DNA from: Parasponia andersonii
Taxonomy: Eukaryota; Streptophyta; Magnoliopsida; Rosales; Cannabaceae
DNA: 64,000 bases
Reading direction: 5' to 3'
Assembly: GCA_002914805.1 (NCBI GenBank)
Contig: JXTB01000384.1
Span: forward strand, 308,726-372,725
Position 1 is the stretch's first letter. Each line of letters begins with the position of its first letter. The position numbers and the translations under genes are program-made. Below, piece by piece: positions 46,994-57,679 of this stretch. The notes beneath the pieces are model-generated. The model had not been told where the DNA came from. It did not search any database and was given only the letters and a program-made list of their open reading frames with translations.

Positions 46994-48373
46994 TGTTATA
47001 TTAAGAGTATATACGTAAATTATACCACAAGTATATGGTATCAAGTTTTGTAGTAAAATAGTAAATAGGGTTGTCGAATCTACAGGGATTGAAATTAAAT
47101 TCCACCAAGTACCGTAATTGAGTAATCTTAATTTTATCTAGATAATTCAATTAAATGGTGATACTTGGATGACTAAACTAGAATAGAAAGATACACAAAT
47201 TAAAGAACAATTGGAACTAAGGAAAGATGGAATGTAGTAAAGGGACTAACAATATGGTAAAAAAATGCTAGAGATTTGATTTCACTTGACTATCCCCTAT
47301 GTCTTTCAATTCTCAATGCCACTAGAACTCAATTCCCAAAATGATTATAAGTTAGAGCTCTCAAGCAATTCCACTCTCTTTTTCAAGAATGAATAGAAAA
47401 CTACCCCTAATTCTCAATTTCAATATCTCTATCTAAAATTGACAAATTAAAGGTTCATTAAGTCTAATAGCTCTTAAATGAACTTCAAATGTTAAATAGT
47501 TTTTCTCAAACTCTATCTAATTCTACGTTGTGTAACTCTACACCCAATTCTACAATTTTACTTTCTCAAATCAAAATTCTAGAATCATCAACATCCTGAA
47601 AGTGGCCAATCAAATGAGAAGCAATAAGAACAAGAGTGACACAAATAACCAAATGGATAATTCATAAAATCAACATTGATATTCAAGACATAGGTTCAAG
47701 TCAAATTTTATCATACCTCTAGACAAGAATCTTAGTTCATGATAGAAAATAACAAACACAATCTAACAAAAATCAACATTGGAAGAATAAAAATCAACAT
47801 TGAAAGAACAAAAGGAAGAGAAGAAGAACTCTTTTTGGAATGGTGAGATTCTCTTTACATGCTCTTCTCTCCCCTTCTTTCTCCTTGAAAGCTGCTAAAA
47901 AACTCCAGAAAATGTCCCCCCAAGATGTCCCTTTCGGATCCCCAAAAGGTCCTTTAAGTACTCCCTTGGCGGCTAGGTCAAAACTGGCCAAAAAGTGCCA
48001 GAACACGTGATAATGCTGCGGTGCTGAACAAACTACCAAAAAGCGACCAAATGGTAGCGCCGCGATGCTAGCTTTGTAGCACCGCAGAGATGGGCAGAAA
48101 AAAAGGTAGCACCGCGGTGCTGCATATGTAGAGCCGTGGTGCTTGAGGTTCTGGAAAAACTTCCAGAACCTTTAGCACCACGGTAGTTGGGACCCTACTC
48201 AAAAATGCCACAATTACACTTAGCCATCTTGGTAGTTCTCTCCAATGCTTCTAGAGGTATTTGAATCCTAAGAAAAATAAATAAAAACAAAATCAAAGAT
48301 AGAAAATAAGGAAAACAAGCAAATAAGAAGATAAAAACAAGGCCAAGTAAGTGAACAAAAATTTCACTTATCA
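46994..48373 (-). repeat. Athila 5' LTR
   Basis: About 1380 bp. It starts TGTTATATTAAGAG at 46994, next to the primer site. The other end is placed at TTATCA (48373), or possibly 48366, where homology to Retand integrase resumes. It contains a GC-rich block (48005-48195) with the perfect 14-bp palindrome AGCACCGCGGTGCT at 48108-48121 in otherwise AT-rich DNA. Confidence 0.75.
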
Positions 48374-50199
48374 CGTACCTCTGACCCCCAAAATTTCTAA
48401 GATGTTCTCCCATGGTATCTAGACCCTATTTAGCGAAGGGCCAGGGAGTTATGATTGAATGGAGTTCTTCTGCAAGTTGATGCTTTAGTGGGGTGAACCA
48501 TTGACACTTGTCACACTTCTTGATAAATTGAACTACCTCAGTCATTATGTACGACCAAAAATATCCTACAGTTAGAGCCTTGTGGGGAAGGCTCTGTCTA
48601 CCAGAATAGTTATCGCATACTCCCTTATGAATCTCCTCCATTGGTTTTCGCTCTTCTATTGGCCCTATACACCTCAGAATCGACCTCATGGCTGACTTTC
48701 TATATAATTGGCCTTTCACCATTGCATATTGGGCTGCCTTCACCCTGATCGATCTCGCTTTAATTAGGTCTTCTGGTAGTTTTCCCTCAGTCAGGTACTA
48801 GGTAATTGACATCATCCAGCACTCAACTTCAGGTTTTGTCATGAACACGTGGAATGCGAGATTTTCTTCAAGGTCTCTTGCATATTTGTCCTCTAGCAGC
48901 ACTTCTGTATACTTAACTATCTTTCCCAACAAAGCATTCTTAGCAAGTTCGTCAGCCTTCTGGTTTATTTCTCTAGGGATCTACACGATATCAAACTCAA
49001 TAAAGTGAATCTTTATCCTTATTATTTTTTAGAAGTACTTGTGTAACTTCAGCTCTTTCACTTTGAAGTCTCCTTTTATCTAACTCACTATTAGTTGTGA
49101 ATCGGACTTTACTATAATGCTTCATACTCTGAAGTATGTAGCTAGGTCCAGATCTTGCAACAATACTTCATATTCCACCTCGTTGTTGGTTGCTTGGTAC
49201 TTTAGTCTAAAGGCTCTTTCTATCTTAATCTATGCGGAGGTCTATGGAACTATTCTGATGCTAGTCCCTGACGTATTTGTGGACCCGTTAGTGTAAAGGA
49301 TCTAGGTGAAGCTAGAACCTGGGGGTATTTGTTCTGGGCTTTGTGGCTCACTGAAGGACTGGATCTCTACCAAGAAGTCTTCCATGACCTGACCTTTCTT
49401 AGCTATTCTTGCCTGATACTCGATGTTATATATCCATAATTCAATGGTCCATTTGGTCAGACACCATGACAAATCCGACTTAGCCAAATTCTATCGAATG
49501 GGAAAATCTATGTATACTATGATTGGGTGGGCCTTGAAGTATTGCCTTAATCTCTTCTTTGCATTTACCAAGGCTAGGACCAAGTTTTCAGCAATGATGT
49601 ATCGTGTCTTTATGTCCAGAAGTGTTCGATTCACGTAAAACACAGGCTTCTATTTACTTTCCTTTTCGATGAATAGTACTGTGTTGACTATTACATCAAA
49701 CACTGCTAAATAAGCATTTAAATATTGTCCTTCCTTCGGAGACGATAGAATAGGTAGGCAACTCAAATACTCTTTGAGATCTGTTAATGCCTTAATCCTA
49801 TTCTTCACCCCAGGCTGCTGAAAAGATTTTTTTGATACATTGAAAGAAAAGCCAGCATCAGTCTGACATTTTGGACATTAAGCGACTGATTGCTACTCCA
49901 TTGAGACACTGAACCTCTCTGATAGTCGAGGGCCTTGTTATATCTGCAATTGATGACAACTAGGTTGAGTTGGCTTCTATGCCTCTTCTGCTTACTATAT
50001 GTCCAAGGAATTAGCCGAATGATACCCCGAAAGTATACTTCTTGGGGTTCAAGCATATTTGATAATGTCTCAAAATTTAGAAACATTCTTCGAAATGGCC
50101 TAAATGGTCCCTTGCCTCCTTAATCTTCACAACTATGTTATCGATATATACTTTCATTATTTTTCCCAGTATCTCGACAAACATTTTATTCATTGGCCT
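48374..50199 (-). pseudogene. Retand RT end, RNase H, integrase head
   Basis: From 50199: NKMFVEILGKIMKVYIDN (the RT Y/F-x-D-D box as YIDN), FLGHIVSRRGIEAN, then RNase H pieces (FIDGSTNTSGTSI near 49300; KYQATNNEVEYEVLL near 49190; VKSDSQLIVSLIKGDFKVKE near 49100). The integrase H2C2 head follows: HKGVCDNYSGRQSLPHKAL, FIKKCDKCQWF and a Trp-to-stop change in WPFAK*GLDTMG at 48426. Broken in many frames. Confidence 0.82.
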
Positions 50200-51581
50200 T
50201 GTAATATCCAGAATTCACAATGACACCTGTTTCCTCACATAATTAAAGAGCCAATAATAACATGATGGTATAATATTGTTTTTACATATATAAATGCATT
50301 TAAGTATAAATAGTTTTGAGTATTCATTTTACTATATTGGTTGTTTTATAATCCTTGTTTGTTAAGTAAGTTTGTAGTGAAATGCTCAAGATATGCTCTT
50401 TGGTACAAATATGACGTGTATTTAATTGACAACTCTAAACATGACTTTTGGATTTAAGTAATTTTAAGTTGATATATGATATTGATTATTAGTGCTTCAT
50501 TACCATAAGTAGAAAATTTCATGCTTAGCTAACCATTAGTTGTGTCAAGTTATTTTAAATAATGATTGAGTTCGTAGTTCATTATGCAATTTTTTATGTG
50601 GACCGGGCATTTATTTTAGGATATTTAATTGTCTGATTATGTTTCAATATTTAATAATTATAAGTATTACTTATAAAAAAAAAAATGGGGGAAACAACCG
50701 ACTTAGGTGAAGTCGGCAATTTCTCGAGTATTTTTATAAATTTCTAGTCATTCTTTAAGCTGCTATAATTTAACCACTACACGACCAGAGCACTTTCACA
50801 TTCTCAAAAACTTTTTTTGACTTTTTCTTCTCCACTATAGCACTTGAACACGACCATAAGTTCAGGGGAATAAGTTAGTTTAACTATCAATTTTTCATAG
50901 ATATACCAAACTCGGAAGGTATTCCTTGGTGTCTTTATTTTGTGTGTTATTTGTAATTGATTTTAGACTTTTAAATTGAAGCTTATATATACATATATTT
51001 GTAATTCGGCCCATGAGAGGCTTGTAGATTTTTTTTTTATTTCTTAGTGTTATCTCACTTATGGTGTGGTGTAACAACTCTGGACCTTATGTTTAATGAT
51101 TTTTTTTTTAGTTATATATATATATATATATTTTTTCTATTGTTTGTACTATAAGTTTCTGTGTAGTCAACTTAGAAGCTTTATGTATAATTAGCTTGGA
51201 AAATTTATAGTGTAATAAATGCATTTATGAAGTTAAATTTGAGTATTTGTTATTCCTTCCTTAGTTCGCTTATGTGTATTAGTGGGATTTATTATGGGAA
51301 TTGAACAGTAGAAATTGTTATCACACGTACACTACTCTCATAGTTGTGATTATTAATAGCAGAGGATTCTAATTTCTAAAATTTGTGTGCTTATGATGTT
51401 ATTTTAGTGTCTTATAGAGGACTTTCCTACTCCAAGAAAATTAACATGCAGTGAGTTAATATATGGATGTTGTTTACTTGGGTTTGATGGGATTATAAAC
51501 TTTGAGATGGGAAACATGAATTGAAGGCTTGATTGATTGGTGTATACTATTATTTTTACTTTTTGCTTTAAGGTATATGGG

Positions 51582-51612
<31 letters not shown>

Positions 51613-52601
51613 GAAGGTTTTTTTTTAGTCAAAAACTAGAATTTGTACCATTATGAGCTTGGTAATTAAAGAATCTTTTATTGATAAAATATTAGGAACA
51701 CATCAGTTGTTTCTTGAGCAAAGAGCATTTCGCAAATAACGATTTGAAAATCTCGGAATTGAAGTAACGTTACACCTGTAATGTAAGAAATTCTCTATTT
51801 CTATGAATCTGTAGAATCTGTCAATATGTGTATATACATATTTGTCATTCAGCTTTGTATGAGACATTAACACGTGGTGTATTTATATTGTCTAACGAGT
51901 ATCGGTGAATAGGGTGCGAACGGGCCAGCACCCAAATATATGATGTGGTTCCTTCGAGAACACTCTGGTCCTTTCGGGGACACTATGGTTCCTTCGGGAA
52001 CACTCTGACGGCGATATGGGGTGGACCTCTGCTGTATACAGAGGAGATTTTTCTGGGGCTCGAGACCTCCGTATAACTCATGATATGTTATACGTTCTCT
52101 AAGTGGCTCAGTATTCAATTCACGGTCTTGTCAGGCAATACAGTATACGCTGGGATCCCAATCATATGATTATCTGTTTCACATTATATACATTCTACTT
52201 CTGCATATGCTACTTACTGAGTTTTATACTCATAAATATTCTTATATTACAGAAGGTACTGCTGATATGTGAGTTTGGAGGAGGAGCGCAGACTTTCTGA
52301 CCGCGGTTTGTATATATAAGTATTTTGACGCTGTGGTTTCCTGATAGAGAATTTTGTATCTATTTTGAGTATGTATATATTATGTATATTTTTATGAGAG
52401 GTTCACTTTATGAGTATGTCTATATGTAAATGTTACACTATATGTAATTATGAGTGTGTTTTTCTTTGTCTGTCAAGGAAAAAAAAGTTTAACTTTCCAC
52501 TAATTTACTAGTTCTAAATCGAGTAGCATCTCCCGATTTCGTTAAATAATTATACAAAAACTCTTACATATGTGTGTGGAATTGGAGGATGTTACAAGCC
52601 T
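50195..52601. mobile_element. Solo LTR with target duplication
   Basis: The LTR 50200-52596 (2397 bp, TGTAATATCC...GGATGTTACA) is flanked by GGCCT (50195-50199) and AGCCT (52597-52601), a 4/5 duplication. Deleting it with one flank restores the Retand RT frame (IYxRL joined to MNKMF). The interior has no ORF. It carries, in plus orientation, the ACTTACTGAG..ACTCATA motif (52212-52233) seen in Tekay LTRs, so it likely arose by LTR-LTR recombination of a plus-strand gypsy element. Confidence 0.85.
51947..52006. repeat. 20-bp tandem repeat, three copies
   Basis: Units GGTTCCTTCGAGAACACTCT (51947), GGTCCTTTCGGGGACACTAT (51967) and GGTTCCTTCGGGAACACTCT (51987), inside the solo LTR. Each unit contains the short inverted pair TTCC/GGAA. 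Confidence 0.9.
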
Positions 52602-53111
52602 CTAGTAGATTGCCCCTGCATTTTTCAGACTGAAGGGCATGCGTTTATAACGGTACAGATCCCGTTTCGTGATGAACATTGTGTGAATCTAATCTTTGTC
52701 GTACAATGGGATCTGATTATATTTGGAGTAGACATCTAAGAAGCTCATCCTATTAAAACCAGCTGTAGCATCAACTATCTGATCAATCTTTGGTAAGGGA
52801 AAACTGTCTTTTGGGAAAGCCTTGTTTAGGTCAGTAAAATCTATATAGGTCTGATCATCTCCATTCTTCTTTTTCACTACTACTGGGTTAGAGATCCAGC
52901 AGGAGTATACGCATTCTATGATTAAGTTATTTTTCAACAGCTTGCCTACCTCTTTATTAATGGCTCTATTTTTCTTCAGCGCAAATCTTCTAGGCTTCTG
53001 TTTGACTGGAGGTAAATTTGGATCAATGTTCAATTGATAGCAGGTGTGCATAGGGTCTATATCTGGCATATCATTATGGGACCACACAATAACATCCTTG
53101 TTTAGCCTCAA
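52602..53111 (-). pseudogene. Retand reverse transcriptase, first part
   Basis: From 53111: VIVWSHNDMPDIDPMHTCYQ, PVKQKPRRFALKK, VVVKKKNGDDQTYIDFTDLN, KAFPKDSFPLPKIDQIVDA and FLDVYSKYNQIPLYDKD, then a stop at 52689, RDLYRYKRMPFSLKNAGAIY and the solo LTR. The wording is characteristic of Tat/Retand RT. Confidence 0.88.
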
Positions 53112-53955
53112 GAACTCTACCAGTTTATTTCTCTTCTTCTGGTAGCAGGACCCCGACCAGCAATACTTTCTCTGGGTCTGACCCTTCCAAAGGAATTGTT
53201 GTAAGTTCTTCGATCATGGTTTCTGGCTTGTTAGATTCTTCTTCTATTCGCTTTATGTAGGTTGGTAGACGGTTCTTTAATTGCTATTTGTCTATCACTG
53301 AGATGCTTGCTACTTCTTTAGGCCTTTTCAAAGTAGTTGAAAAGCATTTCTTTACAAAAGCTTAGTCTTGTCTGATGTCTATTGTATAAGTTCCATTCTT
53401 CGACTAATACCTTAATACTTGGTGAAAGGTCGATGCGACTCCGTGTATGGCATGTATCCATCCTCTTCCCATAATAGCATTAAAGGAGGACTGGTAATCG
53501 ATAATGATAAAGTCCACTTCTAGGCATCATTTTGCTGCAATGACTTTCAATGTTACGATGCCTAATAAACTGACCCAGCTGCTGTTAAAGGCGAATAGCG
53601 GTTGAGTGGTTGGTCTAACTATGCTCTTGTTCAAACCTATGTTCTTGAAGGTGCTCAGAAACAGGACGTCAGCGCTATTCTCGCCATCAACCAAAACCCT
53701 TACAACTATCGAAACATTAATCTGTAGTTTGATTACCAAAGAGTTATCAATCTATAGTTTGGGTGATGGCAATCAGCACGGAGGAGGCGTAGCTTTCTTT
53801 CGTCGTTAAATGATTAACGAAATGGCCCAAGCTCTTCAAGTGCTTTACACTCTCTTTAGTTCTCTTCTCTAGCTTCGCTTTTTTCTCCTGATCCTGAGTC
53901 TGCTCTGACCTCTCTATAATCATTGGGACTATCCTTTAGGATTGCTCCCCTAACC
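53112..53955 (-). pseudogene. Retand protease and linker
   Basis: VLVDGENSADVLFL (near 53690) corresponds to the aspartic protease site but reads Asp-Gly-Glu-Asn-Ser instead of Asp-x-Gly-Ser-Ser, so the catalytic loop is altered. FNAIMGRGWIHAM (near 53480) matches the second protease motif. The linker to RT has RPKEVASISVID and LPEEEKNKLVEFLRLNKD. One stop at 53527. Confidence 0.75.
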
Positions 53956-54295
53956 CTGAGACTTGGGTCTGCTTTCTCTTATCTTGACTACCAATACCTT
54001 TTTTGGACTGATTCTATTTGCCTTTACATATTGTTTTAACTTTCCAGCTTGAATGGCCATCATGACCTGTGCGTAAAGGATTCAGCAATGAATAGTCTCG
54101 TGTCCATAGTCTCAGTGAAATTAGCAACATTTATTCTTGTTTTTCATATTACCTGGGACGTTGGATTTGGAAGGGTCTTTAAAAATGCCCTTATCTTTAT
54201 TCTAGAAGAATATCACATCGGTAGTGGCCTTGAGCTCAAACTTGGGCAATACGAGCTGGCTCCTAGGTCTATGCAGGCCTCTTTGTCCCCTGCAT

Positions 54296-54970
54296 TTATG
54301 TCTCTAGGGTTTGTGTTGGTGTCACTGTTGTGATGGCCGTAGAAGCTTTGTGCGCCTTCTGATGGCTCTCCAATACTCTAAAGACCCCTTCTAATTTTGC
54401 CAATACGTCAGACATGTCATATGATAAATACAAGAGTAAATGATCAGACATCATTGATTCTGGGTGCAAGCCTCTAATAATGTAACTCGCAGCTTGGATT
54501 GAGTTTGTGTTGTGTATTTGGGACATCATATCCAAGAAGATGGAATAGAGCTCCCTAGGAGATTCACCCGTAGACTACTCCATATGATCCAGGTCACTCA
54601 TGGTCTTCTGTGAATCCATTAGACTTCTCTGGGAGCTGTCTGAACTATGATAGGGCTGGACCAACTAACGTGATAGAGTAGACTTTACAAAATACAACGT
54701 CATTTTTAGTCTCTAAGGCCATCTTCTACTGGAACTGGTAGACGTGGTCAAGGAGATTTGTCTTTCCCTCAAATAGCTTGAGTGTTAGGGCCCCAAAATC
54801 TTTTGAATTAGGTTCCAATTCAATCCAATTGGCAAAGGCAGTACGACTGATTCCCCACACCACCTGTTTTACTAAGTTCGTGGGGGTTTGGCCGTGGTGG
54901 GCTCCAGGCCTATGGCTGAGTTCTGCCACAAGAGGAGTCTTCTGAATCACTGTTCTCTTTATCAATAGAT
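54296..54970 (-). pseudogene. Retand gag fragment
   Basis: From 54965: ALTLKLFEGKTNLLDHVYQF (the gag 'F.G..DP..H...F' box), then a stop, DVVFCKVYSITLVGPALS, and AASYIIRGLHPESMMSD (54296-54535). The order is that of the retrotransposon gag domain. It is cut at 54970, where exon-like host sequence begins. Confidence 0.75.
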
Positions 54971-54975
54971 TCTAG

Positions 54976-55327
54976 GAAACAAGTTTGTGATCCTGAGAAC
55001 AGGGAAAAAGAGGTTAGTAGTCCAATGTCAATGCCTAGTTTCTGTGAGGAGAAAGTTAAGACTGTTGGGTCGTTTCAAAATGCTGGAAAAAGGTCTCAGA
55101 TTGGTCAATCAGTCTTGAAACCAATTGAAAATCTCCCTCAATGGAAGGAAGATGTCAAAGAGGATAGACCAATCTCACAACTTGTGAAGCATCAAGAGAA
55201 GGAGAATATCAGTTCAAAGCCTAGTTTCAAGCTGGAAAATCAAAGTTCAAAATCCAAGTTCAGAAAGCTGCCTAGCAAGAAGTTGGGGTTGACACCAGCC
55301 TGCCGAGCTGGTTGGATCAATCAATGA
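54976..55327 (+). other. Possible last exon of an unrecognised host gene
   Basis: The frame is open from a good acceptor (ATAGATTCTAG, ending 54975) through KQVCDPENREKEVSSPMSMP to INQ and a stop at 55325-55327, about 116 codons. Composition is coding-like: Ser, Lys, Gln and Glu rich, hydrophilic, with RKLPSKKLGLTPACRAGW near the end. 3'-UTR-like sequence follows. No domain recognised. It directly abuts the truncated Retand gag, so upstream exons are either displaced or the piece was captured. It may also be chance. Confidence 0.4.
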
Positions 55328-56919
55328 ACTATATGTCTACGCCATTTTAAGCCAGATTAGATAGAGCTTTGGACATGGGTATCTGCTGAAGCTGTGGCTT
55401 TTTGTTATTGTAGTTTTGAATTAGTTTTTAGCATGTGACTTCTGTTACCGGCGACTACTTGTGCAGTGCATAGCTTTAAACTTATAATGAGCATCATCCC
55501 ATCACTGCAAAGAGTCATAGACTCGTAATCATACACTTGAACAAATAAACGGTAAACACTGAAAATATATAAGTACTTCCTTGCCTTTATTTCGACAAGA
55601 GACTCTCATAACGAAACAAACTGAATAGCAAGCTTTCGGAGTGTGTCACATGAGACAGAATAAATAATAAATACCGACAAATATTGACAGTCAAAGTAAT
55701 TTACACTGAAAATATATAGGTACAATTGTCATTGATACGTACAAACTGAACAGCTGTCTCCTCCGTCCTTTTCCTAAAGCTTAAACTTCGGGTGGTGTCA
55801 AATTATGTCAAAAGGTACATAAACCTATTATAAAGCAGAAAAAGAAGTCAGCAAAAACCAACAACCCATAAATGAAATGACTATTATATTAATATACAAA
55901 CAAGAACATATATCAATATATCGAAGTAACAAAACTAAAAGATTTGAATTTTCAAAAAGAAAAAAAAAATCTAAAAGATTTGAAGGACACCTCTACATTT
56001 GAAAAAATGTAGTTACCACAACCTAAGAAGAAATTGTGGTTACCACAGGCTAATGCCTGCTACCAACTTTAGTTCTAATTACTAACTGTAGATTCTCAAT
56101 CGTATATTTTATATGTGCATGAAAATTAATAATGGACTGAAAATATACTACCGAAAGAAAAGAAAGAAAAAGTTCAAAAGATCTCTTACTAAAAATACTG
56201 ACATTAATTAGTAAGGCCGAAATTGTTGAAGGTAAATTCATTAGAGATTAATTCAAGCGAAAAAAAAAAAATCATTAGAGATTAAGGTAACTAAAATTCT
56301 ATATTGAACGAAAAAGCTTAAAATATATATTTATATATATACATGGAAGAGAGTTTTCAATAGAGATTTTATTTTTGCTCTACGGATTGATGCTTTGACC
56401 AAATTAAAACTGGCTTCCAATAGCAAATCAAATTTATATACAACCATTTTATTTTAATTCTTCTAGGAATCCTCTTCGTTCCAATTTTCAATGAGGTAAG
56501 AATGAGTTGTTGGAATGACTTTTTTAAAGAAAAAATTTGGAATAGTCTTTTTAGGAAAAAAGTCTGATAACAAAATACTAATTTTTATTAATTTTATTTA
56601 TATGGCTAGTTTTAAAATTGAAAAAAAAAAAAAGAAAAATCAAACCAATCATTTTATTAGTTTCATCTATATATACGACTACTTTTAAGATATTTATAAA
56701 AAGAAATCAAACTTTCATCTACATATATGTATACGACTATTTTCAAGATTATTAAAAACAAAATCATACTTTCATATATAGCACTCTTTAATATCTCCTT
56801 TTGTAAATGTTTGGATATGACTTCATGACAAATAAAAAATTAAATGAATAATAATAATAGTTCTAAAAGCTAAGAAAGCCTGTTATCTCATTAGATACCT
56901 TTAAGAGCAAGAGAAAATG

Positions 56920-57195
56920 AAAGAAAGGGGAGAGAATTTATATGACTAGATAAGTTATACGACTACTGTGGTGAAAGAAAATTAGTTTTCATTAAACAAT
57001 TAACCGAGAAAAAAAAAACATATAGAAAAAAAATTAAAAGTTAAGTAGGTAATAAGTAAAATAAAAAAAAAAAAAAAAGAAAGAGAATTTAGACAACTAA
57101 ATAAATTATACGACTATTGTGGTCAAAGAAAATTAGTTTGCATTAAACAATTAACCAAGGGAGAAAAAGAGCATATAGAAAAAATAATTAAAAAA
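56920..57195. repeat. Diverged tandem duplication, offset about 151 bp
   Basis: AGAGAATTTATATGACTAGA at 56931 matches AGAGAATTTAGACAACTAAA at 57082. Both continue through TTATACGACTAYTGTGGT, AAAGAAAATTAGTTT and CATTAAACAATTAACC. Confidence 0.8.
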
Positions 57196-57514
57196 AGAAA
57201 TAAAATATATATATATATATGTATATAATTGTTTTTAACAACAATAAAAGGTAAGGAATGAAAAAAATAAATATAAAAAGAGAACTCAACTATGGAATAG
57301 GAATGTAAAAAAAAAAATAGATAAAAAAAAAACTATCAAACTCATCAGGTCAGGTCATAAACAGATTATCCATTCTTAAGTCATAAATATCTTTCTATAT
57401 TTATATAATTTTTAGTCAAATTAGATTTTTCTAGAAAAATTACTAATATTATTATAAGCATCAGATCAAAATTCAAAGGCTTAAATTAGAGTACAAAATC
57501 TCTATTGAAACATC

Positions 57515-57519
<5 letters not shown>

Positions 57520-57563
<44 letters not shown>
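57520..57563. repeat. (TA)n microsatellite
   Basis: About 22 uninterrupted TA units. Confidence 0.95.
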
Positions 57564-57565
<2 letters not shown>

Positions 57566-57679
57566 CCTGAAAAGAAAGAAAATTGTGATCGAGAAATTAA
57601 AGAAAAAATAATAATAAGAAGTCTACTCTAATGAACTACTTACAGGAAACATAACATGTATTGGAAAACAGATAGAAGA

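Larger units (their letters stand above)
38206..48373 (-). mobile_element. Athila-type gypsy element, 3' LTR missing
   Basis: On the minus strand from 48373: a 5' LTR (46994-48373), a tRNA-Asp-type primer site (46970-46987), gag, protease with DLGAS, RT, RNase H, integrase, a long spacer and a 3' ORF (39342-40259). 3' non-coding sequence continues to about 38206. The tRNA-Asp primer, the 'CLLDGYSGYNQI'-like RT and the extra 3' ORF are Athila features. The 3' LTR is lost at the junction with Tekay-3. Confidence 0.9.
48374..54970 (-). mobile_element. Retand/Tat-type gypsy element, truncated, hosting a solo LTR
   Basis: Minus strand: gag (54296-54965), protease (53527-53739), RT (52597-53111 and 50115-50199), RNase H (48900-49500), integrase head (48374-48743). 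RT is interrupted by the solo LTR 50200-52596. Integrase is interrupted by Athila at 48373. The N-terminus of gag and both LTRs are missing. Many stops. Confidence 0.85.

Noticed and set aside
50200..52596. DNA transposon with TGTAAYATCC inverted ends
   Set aside because: A 5-bp duplication, TG/CA ends, length and the Tekay-like internal motif favour a solo LTR.
57520..57563. (TA)n run as a matrix attachment or origin site
   Set aside because: A plain microsatellite, with no supporting motif.
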